This document shows positions 35,772 to 43,814 of a DNA stretch of 64,000 nucleotides, one piece after another; within the stretch, counting starts at the first letter, position 1; every line of letters starts with the position of its first letter. The notes beneath the pieces were generated by a model. That model was given only the letters and a program-made list of their open reading frames with translations, did not search any database and was not told the DNA's origin. Origin of the DNA: Bradyrhizobium australiense (GTDB taxonomy: Bacteria; Pseudomonadota; Alphaproteobacteria; Rhizobiales; Xanthobacteraceae); the NCBI RefSeq assembly GCF_013114825.1, contig NZ_JAAVLX010000005.1, forward strand, positions 248,001 to 312,000, written 5' to 3'. Position numbers and translations under genes: made by a program.

Positions 35772-36608
35772 ATGAGCGAAACGCAGCTGCGAGAGCAGGC
35801 CGCCCATTGGTGGCGGACCTCCATATGCGACATTGCGCCCGGGCGGATCGCCTACCGCGGATACACGATCGAGGAATTGATTGATCAGATTTCCTTCCCC
35901 GCAATGATCTGGTTGATGCTGCGCGGCGAGCTACCCACACCGGCGCAGGAGCGGCTGTTGCAGGCTGCACTGGTTGCATCAGTGGATCATGGCCCGCATG
36001 CACCTTCTATCGCCATCGCGCAGATGGCTGTCAGTTGTGGGCTGCCGCTCAATAGCGCGATGGCTTCCGCGATCAACACGCTCGGCGACGTGCATGGCGG
36101 AGCGGGTGAGCAGGCGATCGAGCTCTACGACGAGGTCCTGCGACGGAGCGAGACCAAGGATATGGATGAGGCTGCCGCCGAGGCAAGCGATCATTTCACC
36201 GCCACGCGAAGCAAATATCTGCCCGGCTTCGGTCACCGGTTTCATCCCGTCGACCCGCGCGCTGACCCGCTGCTCGCACTAGTCGATGCCGCGGTCAGTG
36301 ATGCTGCCGTCAGCGGTCGCTACGCCAGCGCTGCGCGCGCGATCGAGCGCGTCATGCGCGAGCGCAAAGGCAAGCTCATCCCTATGAACGTAGATGGAGC
36401 CACTGCAGTCATCTACGCGGAGCTGGGCTTTGCTCCACCCCTAGCCCGCGGCATCTTCTGCTTGTCACGCGCGGTAGGCATCCTGGCGCATGCATGGGAG
36501 CAGACCGGACGCAAGGACCGCAACAAAGGGCCAATGCCCAAGCAGTTCGCCTACAAATATCAGGGGCAGCCAAAGCGCAGCCTGAGGAAGCGCCATGATG
36601 TACGTTGA
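35772..36608 (+). CDS. Citrate synthase-like / citryl-CoA lyase-like protein
   Basis: This is a 278-residue protein of the short citrate-synthase superfamily branch. The N-terminus has GRIAYRGYTIEELI, followed by INTLGDVHGGAG with a catalytic His, PGFGHRFHPVDPRADPL with the second His, and NVDGATAVIYAELGF with the catalytic Asp. The length fits citryl-CoA lyases rather than full citrate synthase (about 430). ATG 35772 follows TTGGAGAAT; an ATG at 35694 would overlap the CoA-transferase stop but adds atypical residues. It probably cleaves a citryl- or malyl-like CoA ester made by the CoA-transferase upstream. Confidence 0.8.
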   Translation: MSETQLREQAAHWWRTSICDIAPGRIAYRGYTIEELIDQISFPAMIWLMLRGELPTPAQERLLQAALVASVDHGPHAPSIAIAQMAVSCGLPLNSAMASAINTLGDVHGGAGEQAIELYDEVLRRSETKDMDEAAAEASDHFTATRSKYLPGFGHRFHPVDPRADPLLALVDAAVSDAAVSGRYASAARAIERVMRERKGKLIPMNVDGATAVIYAELGFAPPLARGIFCLSRAVGILAHAWEQTGRKDRNKGPMPKQFAYKYQGQPKRSLRKRHDVR

Positions 36609-36776
36609 GGGACTGCCGCAGCTCATCCAAACGCGCGTCTTTTCGGCCATGCCCGCCAAATTTCGCCGGCCCGGAGTCCGCTCCGATTGGACGGAGTGTC
36701 AACCGTGGAGGAAAGCCCGGTGTGCGGTCGCAAACCCCGCCAAGTCGCGGGCCACTGGTCACCAACATCCGTAACA
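36595..36776 (+). pseudogene. SMP-30/gluconolactonase-like gene, 5' remnant
   Basis: A frame starting at 36595, overlapping the end of the lyase gene, reads MMYVEGLPQLIQTRVFSAM then FRRPGVRSDW, the start of a known SMP-30/gluconolactonase subgroup. It goes out of frame after about 30 residues and no catalytic part follows. The lost third enzyme probably acted with the CoA-transferase and lyase. The remaining bases up to 36990 show nothing coding. Confidence 0.5.
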
Positions 36777-36991
36777 CCCGCGCACTGGCGCATCTGGCTC
36801 AAGGCGGGAGAACCGCTGCTTAGTGTCCGCTACAGCTTCAACGGGTGATCGCGGCACGGATTTCAAGTTGATTTACTTGCTGCCATTGCCTGCCCTAAGC
36901 CATCTCCTTAGTCTCTATCAGACTGGCAGAAGCTGACGATTTCGCTTCCGTGCGTTAAGCTGGCAAGTGTGCGCCCCGCTCTCCGATATCC

Positions 36992-37576
36992 TCACGATTG
37001 GCAAGTCTCTGCGACTCGCAAGAAGTTCATCAGTAGCACCTGCCCTTGTTGGGTAAGTATCGATTCCGGGTGGAACTGTACGCCATAGGTCGGGTGAGAG
37101 CGATGTGCGAGGGCCATGATCTCGCCTTCATCCGAACGCGCTGTCACCGTTAGTTGCGGTGCGCATGACTCGTCGAGCTCAACAACAAGAGAATGGTAGC
37201 GGCCAACGCAAAGTGGGGACGCGAGTTCCTTGAACAGTCCGCGGCCGTCATGGGTGACGTACGAGGACCTGCCGTGCATCGGACGACGGGCACGCGCGAC
37301 GCGTCCGCCGAACACTCTCCCAATACACTGGTGTCCGAGGCAGATGCCGAGAATTGGGACGCGACCTGACAGTTCGCGGATGACGGCGGTCGAGATTCCG
37401 GCCTGAAGTGGTGTGCAGGGACCAGGGGAGAGCACCACGGCGATCGGCTTGAGGCCGGCAAGGTCGCTGACGCTGACCGCGTCGTTCCGGATCACTGCCG
37501 TTGCTGCACCGAGCTGGCGGAAATAGCGGGCAATGTTGAAGACAAAGGAGTCGTAGTTGTCGATAATGACAATCAA
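36992..37576 (-). CDS. pabA: Glutamine amidotransferase subunit PabA
   Basis: This is a 194-residue class I glutamine amidotransferase. The nucleophile Cys is in LGICLGHQCIG, and the His-Glu pair is in GVQFHPESI. The N-terminus MIVIIDNYDSFVFNIARYFR and VVLSPGPCTP are typical of PabA/TrpG. It overlaps the stop of the upstream synthase gene by four bases (start at 37576). The partner looks like PabB, so it probably supplies ammonia for 4-amino-4-deoxychorismate. In many bacteria one such subunit also serves anthranilate synthase, so a dual role is possible. Confidence 0.85.
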   Translation of the reverse strand: MIVIIDNYDSFVFNIARYFRQLGAATAVIRNDAVSVSDLAGLKPIAVVLSPGPCTPLQAGISTAVIRELSGRVPILGICLGHQCIGRVFGGRVARARRPMHGRSSYVTHDGRGLFKELASPLCVGRYHSLVVELDESCAPQLTVTARSDEGEIMALAHRSHPTYGVQFHPESILTQQGQVLLMNFLRVAETCQS

Positions 37577-38967
37577 AGTGCACCGGATGTGTCAGCACGA
37601 AACGCGTCAAATATGCGCTGCGCCTTCGCGAGCGTCTCCTCGTATTCGGCCTCTGGATCTGACATCGCCGTGATCCCGCTCCCTGCATGAAACAGAGCCA
37701 AATCATCGTCGATTGTGACAGTGCGGATGGCGATATTCGTATCCATGTGCCCGTTAAAGCCGATAAAGCCGATCGCCCCGCAATAGACCTCTCGCGCCAC
37801 TCGCTCGATCTCTGCAATGATTTCCATCGATCGCACCTTGGGCGCGCCGGTGATGGAGCCGCCGGGAAAGCAAGCTCGCAGTAAGCTGACGGCATCTTCA
37901 TCTCCGGCAAGTTCACCCGTCACGGTCGACACGAGGTGGTGCACTGAGGCACAGGATTCCAGGGCACACAGCTCTGGAACCTCGACCGACTGCGGCGTGC
38001 ATACGCGTGACAGATCGTTGCGCAGGAGGTCGACGATCATCGTGTTCTCGGCACGGTCCTTTTCGGAGGCGAGGAGGAGTTCAGCGCGGCGCCGGTCGTC
38101 CTTCGAATCAGCGGAGCGCGCGATCGTGCCCTTGATCGGCCGCGTTTCGACATGCGGTCCATCAAGCTTGAGAAATCGTTCTGGCGAGCTCGAGGCAATG
38201 GTCAGCTTGCCGTGGCGCAGCAGGGCTGCAAAGGGGGCCGGATTGAATGACCGCAACTGGCAATAGAAAGCCAGCGGATCGAATGAGCTCGAAAGGCGGG
38301 TGCTGAAGCGCTGCGCAATGTTTGCTTGGAAGATGTCGCCAGCCAGAATCAAGTCAATGACGCGCTGCACCGCCGCAATGTAGCTCTCACGGCTGAAGTT
38401 AGAATGCCATGCGCCAGCTGTGCCGGGCAAGTCATTCCGCGGCGCCCTTGGGCGATCGAGCAGCGCTGCAAACTCATCGGCTCGACGACTCGCACGCTCG
38501 CGCCGTCGTGCGGGATCCTGCTCCGGCCATCCGGTCGAGACGATCCAGCATCTGTCGTCACGGTGGTCGAAGCTGATGACCACATCATAGAAATGCAGGA
38601 TGGATTGCGGCAACCTCTGACCGGAGATTGCCGGCGCAGGCAGTCGCTCCAGTGTCCTGTTCAGATCATAAGCAAAGAAGCCGGCCGCACCGCCCTGGAA
38701 CGGCGGCAGATCGGGACGATGCTCTTCTGGGTACCTCGCGAGCAGGGTGCGAAGAGCTCGCCACGGATCGCCCGCGAGAGCCTCTGTGTTGCAACTCGCC
38801 TGTCCGTCCGTGACCGTATAGATGCTGAATGGGTCGCAGCTCAGATAGGAATAGCGCCCAAGCAGCTCATGCGTTGCCGCGCTGTCGAGAAACGTCAGGT
38901 GCGGTCGATGCGCGAGACAGCGCATCGCGGTGACAGGTTCAATCCACTGCAGTTCGCGGACGTGCAT
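37573..38967 (-). CDS. pabB: Aminodeoxychorismate synthase component I (PabB)
   Basis: This is a chorismate-using enzyme of about 464 residues. The motif RPIKGTIARS carries the Lys that distinguishes PabB from anthranilate synthase (Ala at this position). DLLRNDLSRVC, GGSITGAPKVRSMEII and FHAGSGITAMSDPEAEYEET are the other hallmarks. Chorismate plus ammonia from PabA gives aminodeoxychorismate for folate. ATG 38967 (MHVRELQWIEPVTAM) was chosen over a TTG 21 bases upstream. The four-base overlap with pabA indicates a shared operon. Confidence 0.85.
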   Translation of the reverse strand: MHVRELQWIEPVTAMRCLAHRPHLTFLDSAATHELLGRYSYLSCDPFSIYTVTDGQASCNTEALAGDPWRALRTLLARYPEEHRPDLPPFQGGAAGFFAYDLNRTLERLPAPAISGQRLPQSILHFYDVVISFDHRDDRCWIVSTGWPEQDPARRRERASRRADEFAALLDRPRAPRNDLPGTAGAWHSNFSRESYIAAVQRVIDLILAGDIFQANIAQRFSTRLSSSFDPLAFYCQLRSFNPAPFAALLRHGKLTIASSSPERFLKLDGPHVETRPIKGTIARSADSKDDRRRAELLLASEKDRAENTMIVDLLRNDLSRVCTPQSVEVPELCALESCASVHHLVSTVTGELAGDEDAVSLLRACFPGGSITGAPKVRSMEIIAEIERVAREVYCGAIGFIGFNGHMDTNIAIRTVTIDDDLALFHAGSGITAMSDPEAEYEETLAKAQRIFDAFRADTSGAL

Positions 38968-39099
38968 CGCCTTGTCAGTCACCGACAACGGGCGTGCTGG
39001 TGAGACGCGCTCCGATTGCGAATCCCACCTCGTCTGGCACCCACAAGCTTTTGAGACCGATTGCCAGATTAACCCCCGCTAGTTGACCCGAAGCGCTCA

Positions 39100-39429
39100 C
39101 TAACTTCGCTTATCGCTGCCGTCGAGGCGAACCGCACATCGACTGGATACATTGTAGTCGGCTGCGAACCGTAGCTCCCGAAGGGGGCGTACCCGCCTGA
39201 TCGATTCCTGGTATAGATCATGCGCTTTGTACGCTGCCAGCTCCGTCTCGTTGTCGAACTCACCATACACCACCACGTCGATCTCGTTGCCGAGCTGGTC
39301 GGTCTTGCAATTGCGCGCAATCTCGAGCCGACGTGCATGCGGGATTGTGGTGAGAACCGATAGGCCTTCGATGATTTGCTCGATATGGGCCTGATCCTTG
39401 GCGCTGAACAAGACAATGTGACGAATCAT
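39100..39429 (-). CDS. Dabb-family protein
   Basis: This is a 109-residue dimeric alpha/beta-barrel (stress-responsive A/B barrel, 'Dabb') protein. The start MIRHIVLFSAKDQ with the His at position 3-4, and the later DVVVYGEFDNETELAAYKAH and a short HDLYQ, are the family pattern. It has no catalytic site of its own; relatives include cyclases and stress proteins. It lies between pabB and the BioR gene on the same strand, with gaps of about 130 and 170 bp. Confidence 0.75.
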   Translation of the reverse strand: MIRHIVLFSAKDQAHIEQIIEGLSVLTTIPHARRLEIARNCKTDQLGNEIDVVVYGEFDNETELAAYKAHDLYQESIRRVRPLRELRFAADYNVSSRCAVRLDGSDKRS

Positions 39430-39602
39430 GGGCGGCCTTAAGGAGTGATGTCGCAAGGAGGTCGATTAACTATCTTGGGATCGAGCCCGCTGCAACGGGG
39501 GCGCAGCCGCAAGCCGCATCGCGCGGCAAAAAGGTCGGAGGTTTGGTGCTCTTGCGCTTTGCCCCGGGGTTTGCAACCGACCTCGCCAGATCTCGTTCGC
39601 GG

Positions 39603-40238
39603 TCATGACGAGGAAAGGGCAAGGCGCTCAATGGTTTGAATGTGGCGCGCGAGCAGACTACAGGCTTGATCGACGTTGCGCGCCCGCAGGGCTTGCAAAA
39701 TCAGGCGGTGATCCTGGTTGGACCGCGGTCGCCAGCCGCTACTGCGCGCCATCGCGAACACGAGTCGTGAATTTGCAAGCTGTAGTCCGTCAAGGCTCGC
39801 GAGCAGGCGCGGCATCGCGCAGGGCGCTACCAGCGCGTGGTGAAAAGCGCGGTTGGCCATTTCAAACTCCTGAATGGTCTGGGCGGTGTCTCCTTCAATC
39901 AGGGCGAGCTCGATCCGTGCCAAATGGCTAGAGGTGAGCTTTGGCGCCGCATTGCGCAACGCGACCACTTCGAGCGCGGCGCGCATCTCGGCGATCTCCT
40001 TCACGGAATTGATATTAAGTGGGGCAACTCGCACGCCGCGACGGGGCACGGCGACGACAAGATGTTGGGCCTGAAGTTGCCGAAAGGCCTCGCGCACCGG
40101 GACGTGGCTGGAATTGAATTCTCGCGCGATATGGTCCTGCCGGAGTGGGGCGTCCGGCTGCAGCTCGCCGCTGATGATGCGCTCGCCGATTGCCTCTGCA
40201 ATGCGCCCCGCTGTCGTCGTATTCTCGTCGTCAGTCAT
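39603..40238 (-). CDS. bioR: GntR-family biotin regulator BioR
   Basis: This is a 211-residue GntR/FCD regulator. The winged helix is RIAEAIGERIISGELQPDAP, then AREFNSSHVPVREAFRQLQA, and the C-terminal FCD helices follow. Alphaproteobacterial BioR repressors of biotin genes have this type and position: divergent from bioB, with TTATAGATTA-type sites at both starts. The ATG itself lies next to such a site, so it probably represses itself as well as bioB-panD-bioFDA. Confidence 0.85.
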   Translation of the reverse strand: MTDDENTTTAGRIAEAIGERIISGELQPDAPLRQDHIAREFNSSHVPVREAFRQLQAQHLVVAVPRRGVRVAPLNINSVKEIAEMRAALEVVALRNAAPKLTSSHLARIELALIEGDTAQTIQEFEMANRAFHHALVAPCAMPRLLASLDGLQLANSRLVFAMARSSGWRPRSNQDHRLILQALRARNVDQACSLLARHIQTIERLALSSS

Positions 40239-40257
40239 TATAGATTATCTATCATAA
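40238..40257. promoter_or_regulatory. BioR boxes at bioR start
   Basis: TTATAGATTA at 40238-40247 overlaps TTATCTATCA at 40245-40254. Both are close to the known BioR palindrome TTATMKATAA. The position at the bioR start codon suggests autoregulation. Confidence 0.65.
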
Positions 40258-40493
40258 ACGGTTGCGCTCGGGAAGCAGGCGAGTGCCCGGCCATGCGCAT
40301 GGCCAGGCGTCAAAATCTAAGAGGTGCCCTCATTTTGCGGCATTTCTCCAAACTTTGGCTGATTTCGCGGTCTTTAAGCGCCAATACACCTTACACCGTT
40401 GCGTTGAACGCTAATTGGGGCGCCTGCACGCAGCTCCGAGAGTTCTTGAAGGTCATCTCCTGAACGTCCAAGTATCGTTGCCGTGAGCAGTTG

Positions 40494-40503
40494 TTATAGA
40501 TTA
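40494..40503. promoter_or_regulatory. BioR box upstream of bioB
   Basis: TTATAGATTA recurs here, identical to the sequence at the bioR start and 28 bp before bioB. A second, poorer TTATCTAC lies at 40513. This is the expected operator for biotin control of the bioB operon. Confidence 0.65.
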
Positions 40504-40531
40504 TAGCTTCCATTATCTACGGTAATCGCTG

Positions 40532-41545
40532 ATGGGAAAGCAAATCTTAATGGTTGGTGGAGTGGGAGCGCAACGGAACGAAAACGGCAAGAACGCACCG
40601 GTTCGCAGTAACTGGGAGCGCGCCGAGGCCGAAGCACTTTATGGCCTGCCGTTTGCCGACCTGATGTTTCGGGCGCAGAGCGTTCATCGCGAGAACTTCG
40701 ATCCAAATCACGTCGAAACCGCAAGCCTGCTCAGCATCAAGACCGGCGGCTGTCCCGAAGACTGCGGCTACTGCGCCCAGAGCGCGTATTATGACACCGG
40801 CCTGAAAGCCAGCCGCCTCAAGGCTCGCGCCGATGTGGTCGCCACCGCCCAGCGCGCCAAGGAGGCCGGCGCGAGCCGCTTCTGCATGGCCGCCGCCTGG
40901 CGCAGTCCAAAAGACCGTGATCTCGATCAGGTCTGCGAGATGGTTAGCGCGGTCAAGGCTCTAGGCATGGAGACCTGCGTCACGCTTGGCATGCTGACGT
41001 TGAGGCAGGCCGCGCGGCTCGCTGAGGCCGGGCTCGACTTCTACAATCACAACGTCGACACCTCGCCGGAGTTCTACGGCAGAGTCATCACCACTCGCAC
41101 CTTGCAAGACCGCATCGACACACTGGCGCAGGTGCGCAAGGCTGGCATCAAGGTGTGCAGCGGCGGCATCATCGGCATGGGCGAACGTGTCGAGGACCGA
41201 CTCGGCATGCTTGTGCTGCTCGCCAATCTCCAAAAGCATCCGGAAAGCGTGCCGATCAACCTCTGGAACGAGGTCAAGGGCGTACCGGTCTACGCCACCG
41301 CCGAGCGCCCCGATCCGATCACGCACGTGCGCCTCGTGGCGACGGCCCGGATCATGATGCCCAAGAGCGTGGTGCGGTTGTCCGCCGGACGGCAGTACAT
41401 GACCGATGAACTGCAGGCGCTGTGTTTTTTGGCCGGCGCGAATTCAATCTTCATCGGCGATGTGCTGTTGACCACCGAAAACCCGAAAGCCGACCGGGAT
41501 GCCAATTTGCTGAACCGGCTCGGTATCACGTCCGGGCTTGCCTGA
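40532..41545 (+). CDS. bioB: Biotin synthase
   Basis: This is a 337-residue radical-SAM enzyme. GGCPEDCGYCAQSAYY carries the CxxxCxxC that binds the 4Fe-4S cluster, and other conserved blocks are YNHNVDTSPEFYG, GGIIGMGE and RLSAGRQYMTDE. It inserts sulfur into dethiobiotin. The start at 40532 gives a slightly long N-terminus; a later start is possible (MFRAQSVHREN is internal and conserved). It is first in bioB-panD-bioF-bioD-bioA and is preceded by a BioR-type site. Confidence 0.93.
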   Translation: MGKQILMVGGVGAQRNENGKNAPVRSNWERAEAEALYGLPFADLMFRAQSVHRENFDPNHVETASLLSIKTGGCPEDCGYCAQSAYYDTGLKASRLKARADVVATAQRAKEAGASRFCMAAAWRSPKDRDLDQVCEMVSAVKALGMETCVTLGMLTLRQAARLAEAGLDFYNHNVDTSPEFYGRVITTRTLQDRIDTLAQVRKAGIKVCSGGIIGMGERVEDRLGMLVLLANLQKHPESVPINLWNEVKGVPVYATAERPDPITHVRLVATARIMMPKSVVRLSAGRQYMTDELQALCFLAGANSIFIGDVLLTTENPKADRDANLLNRLGITSGLA

Positions 41546-41595
41546 GTAAAGCAGACCAGCGGCGAGCCCCCGCGGAATTTCAGTCTAGGTGAACA

Positions 41596-41949
41596 ATGCA
41601 GATTACTTTGATGAAGGGTAAAATCCATGGCGCGTCGGTAACCGAAGCCGATCTACACTATGACGGCTCGATATCGATCGATCGTACGCTGCTGGATGCG
41701 GCGGGATTTTTGATAAACGAACGCGTTGAAATCTATAATATCGAAACCGGAGCGCGCTTTGCTACCTATGTGATCGAGGCGCCCAAGGGCTCTGGCACGA
41801 TAAGCCTCAACGGTGCGGCCGCTCGAATCGCGATGCCCGGAGAGAAAATCATCATCGTTGCATATGCCTCCTTCGATGAGGCGGAAGCGAAAATCTTCAG
41901 ACCGCGCGTTGTTGTGGTTGATCAAGAAAATCGCATCTTACCAGGTTGA
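41596..41949 (+). CDS. panD: Aspartate 1-decarboxylase
   Basis: This is a 117-residue PanD, which makes beta-alanine for pantothenate and CoA. The self-cleavage site is the Gly-Ser in HYDGSISID, where Ser becomes the pyruvoyl group, and GTISLNGAAARI is conserved. It lies 50 bp after bioB and 81 bp before bioF in the same direction, so biotin regulation may extend to it. Codon use matches its neighbours, so it is not an obvious recent insertion. Confidence 0.9.
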   Translation: MQITLMKGKIHGASVTEADLHYDGSISIDRTLLDAAGFLINERVEIYNIETGARFATYVIEAPKGSGTISLNGAAARIAMPGEKIIIVAYASFDEAEAKIFRPRVVVVDQENRILPG

Positions 41950-42030
41950 AAACATGAAGGCCGATGGATGAAGCCTTGTTCTTGGCTGCCAATGGAATTT
42001 CTGCGCGTAAATGCGACGTGGGAGTGAAGG

Positions 42031-43185
42031 ATGAGCTCGACCCATGCGGCCAAAATGAGAAATTTTGCCACGGCCCTGCATGCCTTAAAAGAAGACGACC
42101 GGCTGCGCTGCCTCAAGCCGCGCACTGGCGTCGACTTTTCTTCGAACGATTATCTTGCGCTGGCGAGCGCGCCTCGTATGAAAATGGCCGTCGTGACCGC
42201 GCTCGAAGCCGGCACCCCAGTTGGAGCCGGCGGCTCGCGGCTCCTGCGCGGCAATTGCGAGGAACACGAAAGTCTCGAAGCAGAAGCAGCTCAGTTCTTT
42301 GGGGCGAAAACCGCGCTTTTCTTTAGCGGCGGTTACATTGCAAATTTTGCCGTCCTGACAACGCTGCCGCAGCGGGGCGATCTGCTCGTTCTCGATTCTC
42401 TTGTGCACGCGAGTATTCATGAAGGCGCGCGCGCTGGCCGGGCGGAGTTTCGGATAAGCGATCATAACGACGCCCAGTCGGTCGAAGACAAAATTCGTGA
42501 CTGGCGGGTCAAGGGCGGAAAGGGCCGGGTCTGGATCGTGGCCGAAAGTCTCTACAGCATGGATGGCGATTTCGCACCACTTAAAGATCTGGTCGCGATC
42601 GCGGACCGATACGACGCTTTCCTGATCGTGGATGAGGCCCATGCCACAGGCGTCTACGGCAGGCAGGGACGGGGGCTCACCGCGCCCTACGAGGGGAGCG
42701 AAAATCTCCTGGTCGTTCATACCTGCGGCAAGGCGCTGGGCGCTGCTGGTGCGCTCGTCACTTGCACACGCGTGCTGCGCGACTTCTTGGTCAATCGTTG
42801 TCGCCCGTTTATCTTCGCCACCGCCCCCCCACCGTTGGTGGCTGTCGCCGTGCGGGAAGCACTCTCAATTCTGCAGGAGGAGCCTGAGCGTCAGCAGCGT
42901 CTGGCCAAGCTGGTCGCCTTCACTCATCGGAAGATTCGTTTGCGCGGTCTGCGCAGTCCTTCGGACTCGCAGATCGTGCCCTACATCATTGGCGACAACG
43001 CCCATACAATGCGGCTCGCCTCTGCACTGCAGGCGCGCGGCTTCGACATACGTGGAATCCGGCCGCCAACCGTGCCGGCGGGAACGGCACGATTAAGAAT
43101 TTCAATCACGCTTAACGTTCGCGAAGATGATGTATCCGACATGCTTGATGCGTTGGTCGAAGAGACGTTGGGTGGTTCGCGATGA
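42031..43185 (+). CDS. bioF: 8-amino-7-oxononanoate synthase
   Basis: This is a 384-residue PLP enzyme (alpha-oxoamine synthase). FSSNDYLALASAPRM, GAGGSRLLRGN, ESLYSMDGDFAPL, DEAHATGVYG and HTCGKALGAAGAL (PLP Lys) are all present. It condenses pimeloyl thioester with alanine. The stop overlaps the bioD start (ATGA). Confidence 0.92.
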   Translation: MSSTHAAKMRNFATALHALKEDDRLRCLKPRTGVDFSSNDYLALASAPRMKMAVVTALEAGTPVGAGGSRLLRGNCEEHESLEAEAAQFFGAKTALFFSGGYIANFAVLTTLPQRGDLLVLDSLVHASIHEGARAGRAEFRISDHNDAQSVEDKIRDWRVKGGKGRVWIVAESLYSMDGDFAPLKDLVAIADRYDAFLIVDEAHATGVYGRQGRGLTAPYEGSENLLVVHTCGKALGAAGALVTCTRVLRDFLVNRCRPFIFATAPPPLVAVAVREALSILQEEPERQQRLAKLVAFTHRKIRLRGLRSPSDSQIVPYIIGDNAHTMRLASALQARGFDIRGIRPPTVPAGTARLRISITLNVREDDVSDMLDALVEETLGGSR

Positions 43186-43814
43186 CTCAGCGGATCGTTG
43201 TGACAGGCACAGATACCGGAATTGGGAAATCGGTCTTTTCCGCAGGGCTCGCCAATCTCCTCGGCGCGAACTATTGGAAACCGATTCAGGCCGGCCTTGA
43301 AGGAGAGACCGATAGCGAGCTCGTGGCGCGGCTGGGCAGTCTCTCACCCGATCGCATCGTGCCGGAGCTTTACCGGCTTCGAACGCCCGCTTCGCCCCAT
43401 TACTCAGCCGAAATCGACGGAGTTCGCATCGACACAGATGCGATCGATGTGCCGGACAGCGGAGAGCGTCCGCTCGTGATCGAGGGCGCCGGCGGGTTAA
43501 TGGTCCCGCTGAGTGGCGGCACACTTTTTGTCGACGTCTTCGAACGCTGGCGGCTTCCCGTCGTGCTTTGCGCAAGCACGCGAATTGGCACCATCAATCA
43601 CGCGCTGCTGTCGATAGAAGCTCTGCGAAAGCGCCAGATCCGCATTCTCGGAATTGCATTCATTGGCGAACGAAATGTTGAGCCTGAGATGGCAATTTGC
43701 GAAATCGGACGCGTGCGTTGGTTGGGGCGATTGCCTTGGCTTTCTCCTCTCACTCCAAACGCGCTGCAGGCGGTCTTCAAAGACTCGTTTGTCCCTTGGG
43801 ACTTCAAGCCATGA
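43182..43814 (+). CDS. bioD: Dethiobiotin synthetase
   Basis: This is a 210-residue ATP-dependent carboxylase that closes the ureido ring. The P-loop is GTDTGIGKSVFSAGL, and YWKPIQAG and IEGAGGLMVPL are the other typical blocks. It overlaps bioF and bioA by four bases each. Confidence 0.92.
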   Translation: MTQRIVVTGTDTGIGKSVFSAGLANLLGANYWKPIQAGLEGETDSELVARLGSLSPDRIVPELYRLRTPASPHYSAEIDGVRIDTDAIDVPDSGERPLVIEGAGGLMVPLSGGTLFVDVFERWRLPVVLCASTRIGTINHALLSIEALRKRQIRILGIAFIGERNVEPEMAICEIGRVRWLGRLPWLSPLTPNALQAVFKDSFVPWDFKP

